Shown here: positions 1-4,577 of the stretch, in pieces
How positions within the stretch are numbered: position 1 is the first letter of the stretch
How the letters are laid out: every line of letters begins with the position of its first letter
From: an uncultured Lachnospiraceae bacterium
GTDB lineage: Bacteria > Bacillota > Clostridia > Lachnospirales > Lachnospiraceae
Length of the DNA stretch: 6,814 nucleotides
Assembly (NCBI GenBank): GCA_910585895.1
Contig: CAJUHY010000074.1
Span: 3,988-10,801 of the forward strand
Reading direction: 5' to 3'
Made by a program: the position numbers and the translations under genes
Notes under the pieces: generated by a model
The model's database searches: none
What the model was told of the DNA's origin: nothing
What the model saw: only the letters and a program-made list of their open reading frames with translations

Positions 1-201
1 CGCCTGTCCATCTGCCACATTTTCCGTTACCTGTTCATCTGCCTCATTCCCCTCTTCCATTTCCGTTGCTTCCTGTCCAACATCCTCCACTTCTACTGCA
101 GGCTGACGTTCTTTTGTCCCTCCGCAGGCTGACAAAATTCCAAATGTCATAATTAAGCCAAACAGGCAAATTGCTTTTTTCAGCGCTATCTTTTTTATCA
201 T
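1..201 (-). CDS. Lipoprotein precursor, N-terminal part only (runs off left edge)
   Basis: Starts at ATG 199-201 and stays open for 67 codons to the window edge, so the gene is partial at its 3' end. The start is supported by GGAGG (209-213 on the plus strand as CCTCC) 7 nt upstream. The N-terminus has a basic n-region (MIKKIALKK), a hydrophobic stretch at about residues 10-22, and a lipobox L-S-A-C with the lipidated Cys at residue 26, followed by GG. This is a classical signal peptidase II substrate that would be anchored on the outer face of the membrane. Residues 31-67 form an acidic Glu/Asp/Val-rich linker, typical of the tether ahead of a folded domain that lies outside this window. The function is unknown: solute-binding proteins, peptidases and small sensors all begin this way. 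It is divergent from the XRE repressor gene and may be its target (inference). Confidence 0.85.
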   Translation of the reverse strand, partial: MIKKIALKKAICLFGLIMTFGILSACGGTKERQPAVEVEDVGQEATEMEEGNEADEQVTENVADGQA

Positions 202-267
202 TGTTCTTCCTCCGTTCATTTACTCCTATAAATTATTTTACCCGCATATTTTTCTGAATTCTATGCC

Positions 268-296
268 AGTATATTACAATAAGTGTTTCTTGTTAG
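268..296 (-). promoter_or_regulatory. Candidate sigma-A promoter of the lipoprotein gene
   Basis: On the minus strand, CTAACA (291-296) and TATACT (268-273) are separated by 17 bp. The -10 matches TATAAT at 5 of 6 positions and the -35 matches TTGACA at 4 of 6. Transcription would start near 261, leaving about 60 nt of leader before the ATG at 201. One of the 22-bp-spaced repeats (281-288) lies between the two boxes, so a protein bound there should repress. Assigned by inspection only. Confidence 0.4.
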
Positions 297-332
297 CACT
301 TTAAGTGTTTTTCATCTTCCCCTAATGTGTTT
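281..332. repeat. Three 8-bp repeats at exact 22-bp period plus palindrome, likely operator
   Basis: AAGTGTTT occurs at 281-288 and 303-310, and ATGTGTTT (one mismatch) at 325-332, giving exactly 22 bp from copy to copy, about two helical turns. The second copy also takes part in the palindrome CACTTtAAGTG (297-307), and another CACTT lies at 339-343. The array fills the divergent spacer between the lipoprotein and XRE repressor genes. Same-face spacing and inverted half-sites suggest protein binding. The XRE repressor encoded next door is the obvious candidate (inference). Confidence 0.5.
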
Positions 333-373
333 TCTTTCCACTTACAATTAAAGTCTGTAGGAGGTGTATAACG

Positions 374-667
374 ATGATTAAAGGTTTGCCTGAGAAACTA
401 AAGAGACTGCGATTAAAGTACCATTTATCCCAAAAAGAAGTTGCCACGAAACTCAATGTATCATCCTCCATCATATCCGGATATGAAACCGGCGAACGAA
501 CTCCAAGCACAGAAAATATCCTTGCCCTGTCTTACCTCTACCATTATACAACTGACTTTCTATTGGGAAAAGACAACCAAACCGCTGACACCGTACTTGA
601 CACCAGCGGTTTATCAGACGAGCAGATTCATGCTCTGCAGATTTTAATTGAAACAATGAAGGCATGA
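374..667 (+). CDS. XRE-family helix-turn-helix transcriptional regulator
   Basis: A 97-residue DNA-binding protein of the Cro/C1 (HTH_3) type. The HTH domain spans about residues 6-62. Q20-K-E-V-A and the recognition segment S31-S-I-I-S-G-Y-E are followed by the typical G-E-R-x-P-S and an A-L-S-Y-L-Y segment ending in D-F-L-L-G. A short C-terminal region (about 80-97, LSDEQIHALQILIETM) looks like an amphipathic helix that could dimerise. No membrane, sensor or protease domain is present, so it resembles small stand-alone repressors. The ATG is preceded by AGGAGGTG (359-366) with 7 nt spacing, which fixes the start. It is the only plus-strand gene in the window, divergent from the lipoprotein gene and convergent with the GGDEF-EAL gene. 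Repeats at 281-332 probably include its operator, suggesting autoregulation and control of the lipoprotein gene. The ligand and targets are unknown. Confidence 0.92.
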   Translation: MIKGLPEKLKRLRLKYHLSQKEVATKLNVSSSIISGYETGERTPSTENILALSYLYHYTTDFLLGKDNQTADTVLDTSGLSDEQIHALQILIETMKA

Positions 668-688
668 GTAATCACTTACCCATGCCTT
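659..688. terminator. Hairpin between convergent genes, likely bidirectional terminator
   Basis: AAGGCATG (659-666) pairs with CATGCCTT (681-688). After one A/C mismatch, GTAA (668-671) pairs with TTAC (676-679) around a 4-nt loop, TCAC. The stem begins inside the last codons of the XRE gene and includes its TGA stop (665-667). It lies 18 bp beyond the stop of the convergent GGDEF-EAL gene. On the plus strand it is followed only by TCTC after the TT of the stem, and on the minus strand by CATTGTTTC. The uridine tract is therefore weak on both sides, and termination efficiency is uncertain. Confidence 0.5.
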
Positions 689-706
689 TCTCAGCTACAT
701 ATTCGT

Positions 707-2395
707 TTAAGACTCAAATTTCTTAAGATTCTGTTCGTAAAACGTCTCTTTATCGACCGGTCTTCCATAATAGAAGCCCTGTATGTAATCCGGCTCCAGT
801 TGCCTGAGCTTCTGCAGTTCCTCTTCCGTCTCAATCCCCTCAAAACATACCTGTAAACCAACACTGTGCGCCATATCCACAATATGGCCAATCAGGTTGT
901 AATCAAAATCGTTGACAACCGCTTTCGATGTAAACCCACGGTCTAACTTCAAAAGGTTCACTTTCAGATTCTGCAGGTACGCCAAAGAAGAATAACCTGT
1001 ACCAAAATCATCGAGCGCTATTTTCACCTCATTCTCATTCAGCACATCCAACAGCCGCTGTACGGAATCATCATAAGATATCATGCCGCTCTCTGTAAAT
1101 TCAAACAACACCGTGGAGGGCTCAATGCCTAGTTCCTCAATAGACGACATAATTCCATTTACCACATCCGACTTGCAAATCTGAATAAATGACAGATTGA
1201 TATTAATCCTGAATCTGGGCATTATTTTCTGCCACTCCATGGTCTGACGCATCGCCGTGCGGTACACCCATTCTCCTACCGGAATAATCAGACCGCTTTC
1301 CTCCAAAACAGGAATAAATATTCCCGGCGAAAGCATCCCATACTCCCTAGAAGAGAACCGCAACAATGCCTCTGCACCTACTACCTGCCCTGTCTTTAAC
1401 AATACTATCGGCTGGTAATATACCTCAAATCCCTGGAAATCATGGTTCACGCTATAACGGAGCTTCTCCTGAATCTTAATATTCTTTAAATATTCCTCAT
1501 AATCCTCCTGCGTAAAAACATAAGAACAATTTTTGCCATTTTTCTTAGCCATGCCCAACGCAAATTCTGAATAAGTGCGCAGCTTATCAACATCTGTCTC
1601 TTCATAGTAAAAACCGACTACGCCGGCAGAAATTGTATAAAAATTCTGATATCCTTGCTCTTTACGCTGCTCTTCAATAAGAATCCTTGTCTTATGATAC
1701 TTCTTCCTCGCTTTCTGCTCATCTTCCTCGTCCATCAGCATCACGAATTCATCCCCGTCCAGACGGTAGCAATGGTCCTCCCCTGCAACCTGTTCCATAC
1801 AATCAGCAATCATTTTCAACACCATGTCCCCGGTTTCCATACCATACCGCTCATTTATCTCTTTAAAATTATCTACACCTATACGCAAAAGAATTCCTTT
1901 GCCTCGTTTTCCTTCTCGCTTAAGCTGCTCAAAGTCAAGCTGCAGTTGGCGCTCTGCAAAAAGTCCGGTCACGTTATCCGCCTTTCGCTTGCTGCCAATC
2001 TCGGTAACCCTGCCAATCAAAAGCTTTGTCTCTTCTTCTTTATTCGTATCCTGAATGACAACGCCACGACAGCTAATCCATACAATCTTACCATTCTTGT
2101 CCACCCAGCGGTATTCCAAATCATGCTCCTGGCTCTCACCGCTCCTTATCTGCGAAAGGTTCTCCGTCAGCCCCGGCATATCCTCCGGGTAAATAATCTT
2201 TTCCAATACAGCTCCCGCATTGGAAAAATGATTTCCTGGCAAATCAAACCGCTCCAGCACTTTCTCAGAAATAATATATTCATCGTTGTCTAAATCAAAC
2301 AAGAATAAGTAGTCATCCGTACACCTGGCAAATACTCTCATGACATCTTCAAATTCTTCTCTTCCTACCAGGTTAATTGATGTTGTTTTTCCCAT
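707..2395 (-). CDS. PAS-GGDEF-EAL protein, probable cyclic-di-GMP phosphodiesterase
   Basis: From ATG 2393-2395 the protein has 562 residues. A TTG five codons upstream (2408-2410) is a possible alternative start, and neither has a strong ribosome binding site. Numbering here counts from the TTG. A PAS domain (about 28-140, with Y100-R-W ... W111-I) is followed by GGDEF (about 145-300) and EAL (about 310-560), with no membrane segment, so it is likely cytosolic. The GGDEF signature is altered to D218-G-D-E-F, the usual His of the YGH motif is Met191, and no RxxD inhibitory site precedes it. It may therefore bind nucleotide without making c-di-GMP. The EAL domain appears intact: E347-A-L-L-R, the Asn of NINLS (405), E437-F-T-E, D467-D-F-G-T-G, the Lys of LKLD (488), E524-G-I-E-T and Q544-G-F. 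This predicts hydrolysis of c-di-GMP to pGpG, tuned by the PAS ligand. It has its own promoter. Confidence 0.93.
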   Translation of the reverse strand: MGKTTSINLVGREEFEDVMRVFARCTDDYLFLFDLDNDEYIISEKVLERFDLPGNHFSNAGAVLEKIIYPEDMPGLTENLSQIRSGESQEHDLEYRWVDKNGKIVWISCRGVVIQDTNKEEETKLLIGRVTEIGSKRKADNVTGLFAERQLQLDFEQLKREGKRGKGILLRIGVDNFKEINERYGMETGDMVLKMIADCMEQVAGEDHCYRLDGDEFVMLMDEEDEQKARKKYHKTRILIEEQRKEQGYQNFYTISAGVVGFYYEETDVDKLRTYSEFALGMAKKNGKNCSYVFTQEDYEEYLKNIKIQEKLRYSVNHDFQGFEVYYQPIVLLKTGQVVGAEALLRFSSREYGMLSPGIFIPVLEESGLIIPVGEWVYRTAMRQTMEWQKIMPRFRININLSFIQICKSDVVNGIMSSIEELGIEPSTVLFEFTESGMISYDDSVQRLLDVLNENEVKIALDDFGTGYSSLAYLQNLKVNLLKLDRGFTSKAVVNDFDYNLIGHIVDMAHSVGLQVCFEGIETEEELQKLRQLEPDYIQGFYYGRPVDKETFYEQNLKKFES

Positions 2396-2460
2396 AAAAC
2401 TCTTTCTCAACTTCCCTTCTCTTTATAAAACTCTGCTCTCACGCTCCCATCCATAATAAT

Positions 2461-2488
2461 ATTGTATCACTTTTTTACGGCTTTTCAA
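2461..2488 (-). promoter_or_regulatory. Candidate sigma-A promoter of the GGDEF-EAL gene
   Basis: On the minus strand, TTGAAA (2483-2488) and TACAAT (2461-2466) are separated by 16 bp, in an AT-rich spacer with a run of six A residues between the boxes. Transcription would start near 2454, giving a leader of about 60 nt. This suggests the GGDEF-EAL gene is transcribed on its own, although no convincing terminator separates it from the anti-sigma gene upstream. Confidence 0.55.
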
Positions 2489-2562
2489 CAAAATATGCAT
2501 TTTTTCAATTTTATTTTTATTTTTTTGTGAATAATGCACAAACTTTATTCCGACTGGTTCTG

Positions 2563-3402
2563 CTAATGATGCCTTCTCCTATGATGTCCTCCCTGCTCCG
2601 TATATTCGCTGTCTGATGATTCCTGTCTGTGCGCTCCCTGTCCATTTCCTCCGCCTGTACTCTCCTGCTGCATTCCCTGTGCTGCCCCATCCCCTGAACT
2701 TTCCTGCTGTGTATGATGGCAGCCCTGTCCCTGTCCATGCTCACTGAGCATCCCATGTATCTGAGACATGCTCATATGTCTGCATTCATCAACCGTCACT
2801 GTACTGTCATATTCAGACAGCTGCAGATAAGCGTTATATTTTCCTACTGACATCCCATTATCATGCGCCAAATTTACCGTTTCCATATCCGCATTGACAC
2901 TATGGCTGCTGTGCTGAATATGTCCTGAGCAACGGGCAACTCCTGCCTCTATCACCTCTTCCCGGCTGCCTTGTGCAGCTACCGTAAATACCAGTTCGTC
3001 TTCTTTCTCCAGATACGGTGCCATTGCTTCACTCTCTACAACTAAATCAATGGCTTCTGTATATTTCTTCCCTTTTAAAGATAATTCCTGTAAAATCTGT
3101 TCTCCCTCCGGGTTATATGCCACAGCGGACACCACCCATTCAAAACGGTTCAGTCCCAGTTCGATGGAGGGATTAATGTCAATGCTTACATAAGACACCG
3201 GCTGATTCGCCCAATGGTATCCTCCGATTCCAGCTACCAAAAGCAACATCGCACAGGCTGCTGCAAACGTTCTGTAAAATGCATGATTTGCAAACAAGCT
3301 GCTTTTCTTTTGACAGCGTCCTGCAAGATATCTCTTTGCAGCTTCTTTCATCTGAGGGTCTGCTTTTATATTATCAAATGCATCATGTATGCTATTGCCC
3401 AT
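2563..3402 (-). CDS. RsgI-like membrane anti-sigma factor with His-rich C-terminal tail
   Basis: 279 residues from ATG 3400-3402. A GTG 9 nt upstream (3409-3411) lies inside the Shine-Dalgarno and is rejected as start. A cytosolic N-terminus (1-44), presumably binding the sigma factor, precedes one membrane span (about 45-65, rich in A, L, V, G). The extracytoplasmic domain begins with the RsgI-family signature S-I-D-I-N-P-S-I-E (73-81) and continues as L-N-R-F-x-x-V-V-S-A-V-A-Y-N (84-97). In characterised RsgI proteins the Asn-Pro bond of this motif is reported to self-cleave during signalling. The tail (about 221-279) is Gly/Gln/Ser/His-rich, with three QES[S/T] units, and ends GGHHRRRHH. 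No HxxxCxxC zinc anti-sigma motif is seen. RsgI classically pairs with SigI, but here the partner is an ECF factor whose gene overlaps by 11 bp, implying translational coupling. The sensed signal is unknown; the His tail suggests metal binding (inference). Confidence 0.9.
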   Translation of the reverse strand: MGNSIHDAFDNIKADPQMKEAAKRYLAGRCQKKSSLFANHAFYRTFAAACAMLLLVAGIGGYHWANQPVSYVSIDINPSIELGLNRFEWVVSAVAYNPEGEQILQELSLKGKKYTEAIDLVVESEAMAPYLEKEDELVFTVAAQGSREEVIEAGVARCSGHIQHSSHSVNADMETVNLAHDNGMSVGKYNAYLQLSEYDSTVTVDECRHMSMSQIHGMLSEHGQGQGCHHTQQESSGDGAAQGMQQESTGGGNGQGAHRQESSDSEYTEQGGHHRRRHH

Positions 3403-3877
3403 TCCACTCACCTCCCAGCTTTTTCTTCAACATTCCCCTTCCCCTAGAAAGCAGAGAATACACTGTATTCTCTGCTTTCCCTAGAATTTTACCTATTTCC
3501 GCTGCTGTATATCCTTCATAATAGCTCAGATATATCACGTCTTTATATTTTGCAGGAAGGGACAACACTGCCTCTAGAACTTCCTGGTAATCTTCTGCAA
3601 CTTCCGCTTCCACATCTCCCAGTGATTCCAAAGAGACAATATTCCTGCGAAAAAAACTTTTCAGGTAATCCTTGCAGGCATTGATTGCCACACGCAAAAT
3701 CCATGCCTTCTCATGCTCGCTGTCACAAAAGGACTGGTCGGACATCATATATTTTAGAAATACATTCTGAAATACATCCTCTGTATCTGCCTGGTTTTTA
3801 AGATGATAAAAGCAAATGCGCTGTACCATATCTGCATATTTTTCCACCGCATGGTTTACTTCTGTTTCACTGCGCAT
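3392..3877 (-). CDS. ECF-type RNA polymerase sigma factor (sigma-70 family)
   Basis: 161 residues, the usual ECF length. The sigma-2 region (about 7-78) includes the D34-V-F-Q-N-V-F-L-K helix that binds the polymerase and the A58-W-I-L-R-V-A-x-N segment involved in -10 recognition. After an acidic linker (82-98), sigma-4 (about 99-155) has L107-P-A-K-Y-K-D-V-I-Y-L, then the HTH Y123-T-A-A-E-I-G-K-I-L-G with recognition helix N137-T-V-Y-S-L-L-S-R-G-R. ATG 3875-3877 follows GGAGGTGA (3885-3892) by 7 nt. It starts 27 nt after the repeat-protein gene stops and overlaps the anti-sigma start by 11 bp, so the three genes form one operon. It should redirect RNA polymerase to an envelope-response regulon, probably including its own operon, and be held inactive by the RsgI-like protein. 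A perfect palindrome lies within the recognition-helix codons (3447-3479). Confidence 0.94.
   Translation of the reverse strand: MRSETEVNHAVEKYADMVQRICFYHLKNQADTEDVFQNVFLKYMMSDQSFCDSEHEKAWILRVAINACKDYLKSFFRRNIVSLESLGDVEAEVAEDYQEVLEAVLSLPAKYKDVIYLSYYEGYTAAEIGKILGKAENTVYSLLSRGRGMLKKKLGGEWNGQ
3408..3415 (-). promoter_or_regulatory. Ribosome binding site that sets the anti-sigma start
   Basis: GGAGGTGA on the minus strand, 5 nt before ATG 3400-3402 and inside the last codons of the sigma gene. The upstream in-frame GTG at 3409-3411 is part of this site and cannot be the start. The same nine bases, GGAGGTGAG, precede the sigma gene, suggesting similar translation strength for both partners. Confidence 0.8.
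3447..3479. repeat. Perfect 33-nt palindrome inside the sigma factor gene
   Basis: GAAAGCAGAGAATACA (3447-3462) is the exact reverse complement of 3464-3479, with one C (3463) at the centre: 16-bp arms without mismatch. It is flanked by an 8-bp direct repeat, CCCTAGAA, at 3442-3449 and 3479-3486. The arms encode residues AENTVYSLLS of the sigma-4 recognition helix. In the mRNA it would form a strong stem ending 44 nt before the anti-sigma ATG. No U-tract follows on the coding strand, so a simple terminator is unlikely. Confidence 0.9.
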
Positions 3878-3904
3878 TTGCGCCTCACCTCCTCGTAATC
3901 ACCG

Positions 3905-4489
3905 TCAATGGTGACGCCCTCCATGATGTCCTCCGTCATGGTGTCCGCCATAACCCGAGCTGCTTCCACTTCCGGAATTACTCTGGCTTCCGCTCCAATT
4001 CGGGCAGTCCTGCGGGTGGTTTCCATCTGTATGACCACAGGTTCCATCCCAATTCGGGCAGTCCTGCGGATGATTCCCATCTGCATGACCACAGGTTCCA
4101 TCCCAATTCGGGCAATCCTGCGGATGATTCCCATCTGTGTGTCCGCAGGCATATCCGCCAGTTGCTCCATTATAATAAGGACAGTCCGGCGTATGGTTTC
4201 CATCTGTATGCGGGCAGGTAACTGTCTGATTTGCATTCACATCCGCAGCAGCGGTGTCTGGCGTCTGGTCTGCAGCCGCTGCTTCCTGAACTTTTGAAGT
4301 ATCATCCGCTGCCTTGGTATCTTCCGGGACTTTGGTATCGTCTGCCTCCAATTCCCTGGATACGGTGGGGATGATGCTCTCCTCCACTCCTCTGCTGTTC
4401 TGACGGATAAAATTCTCTGACGGAATCACAATCGTCCCAAACGTCAGTGACAACGCCCCTATCATTCCGTACATAGCCGCTCTTCTCAT
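3905..4489 (-). CDS. Exported Cys/His-repeat protein with His-rich tail, first gene of the ECF operon
   Basis: 194 residues; I do not recognise the family. ATG 4487-4489 follows AAGGAGGAG (4497-4505) by 7 nt. The N-terminus (MRR, then a hydrophobic stretch to about residue 23) looks like a Sec signal peptide or anchor without a clear cleavage site or lipobox. Residues 35-91 form a low-complexity Asp/Ala/Thr/Glu linker. Four repeats follow at 92-106, 115-129, 133-147 and 151-165, with consensus CGHTDGNHPQDCPNW. Each has C-x-H-x4-H-x3-C, four potential metal ligands or a Cys pair. A Gly/Ser linker leads to the end GYGGHHDGGHHGGRHH. The last three repeats are a near-identical 54-bp tandem array, implying recent expansion. 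It sits 27 nt upstream of the ECF sigma gene and shares a His-rich ending with the anti-sigma factor, so it may be the sensor, ligand buffer or output of that system (inference). A surface metal-binding or disulfide-bonded role is plausible but untested. Confidence 0.85.
   Translation of the reverse strand: MRRAAMYGMIGALSLTFGTIVIPSENFIRQNSRGVEESIIPTVSRELEADDTKVPEDTKAADDTSKVQEAAAADQTPDTAAADVNANQTVTCPHTDGNHTPDCPYYNGATGGYACGHTDGNHPQDCPNWDGTCGHADGNHPQDCPNWDGTCGHTDGNHPQDCPNWSGSQSNSGSGSSSGYGGHHDGGHHGGRHH
3986..4147 (-). repeat. 54-bp tandem repeat, three copies, encoding Cys/His motifs
   Basis: Copies lie at 4094-4147, 4040-4093 and 3986-4039 in coding order. The first two differ at only a few positions, and the third diverges at its end (WSGS instead of WDGT). 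Each unit encodes 18 residues with one C-x-H-x4-H-x3-C motif. A more diverged first unit of 23 codons lies at 4148-4216. Because the unit length is a multiple of three, other frames also stay open here, which explains overlapping spurious reading frames on both strands. Confidence 0.92.
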
Positions 4490-4534
4490 ACCCTATCTCC
4501 TCCTTGCAATAAGATTTTTTCCTGTTTCACTAAT

Positions 4535-4563
4535 AATACGATTGAAAGAAGGAAATCCTTGCA
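4535..4563 (-). promoter_or_regulatory. Possible ECF-type promoter of the sigma operon
   Basis: On the minus strand, TGCAAG (4558-4563) is followed after 17 bp by CGTATT (4535-4540). CGT at -10 with 16-17 bp spacing is typical of ECF promoters, which would fit autoregulation, but the -35 differs from the common TGAAAC/GGAAC type. The region also has an 8-bp palindrome, CTTGCAAG (4558-4565), an inverted repeat AAGGA-aa-TCCTT (4549-4560), and a second copy of TCCTTGCAA (4501-4509 and 4556-4564). No well-spaced sigma-A promoter was found in the 88-bp gap after gltD. Confidence 0.3.
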
Positions 4564-4577
4564 AGAAATTTAAATAA

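Noticed and set aside
281..332. CRISPR-like array
   Set aside because: The repeated units are only 8 bp and the whole block is about 50 bp. Spacing fits operator sites, not CRISPR repeats.
1655..2293. 212-residue plus-strand frame
   Set aside because: It lies entirely antisense to the well-supported PAS-GGDEF-EAL gene and shows no recognisable domain or ribosome binding context.
2524..2542. TTTGTG/CACAAA hairpin after the anti-sigma gene as a terminator
   Set aside because: The stem is only 6 AT-rich base pairs. In the direction of the anti-sigma gene it is followed by A-rich, not T-rich, sequence.
2517..2756. 79-residue minus-strand frame at the end of the anti-sigma gene
   Set aside because: A shifted reading of the low-complexity Gly/Gln/Ser tail. 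The overlapping anti-sigma frame continues cleanly to its stop, with no sign of frameshift.
3856..4236. 126-residue minus-strand frame overlapping the repeat protein and the sigma start
   Set aside because: It is an alternative frame of the 54-bp tandem repeats, which stay open because the unit is a multiple of three. The true frame has a good ribosome binding site, an export signal and conserved Cys/His spacing.
4508..4529. TGAAAC (minus strand, 4524-4529) as the -35 of a classical ECF promoter
   Set aside because: No CGTC/CGTA follows at 16-17 bp; GCAA stands there instead.
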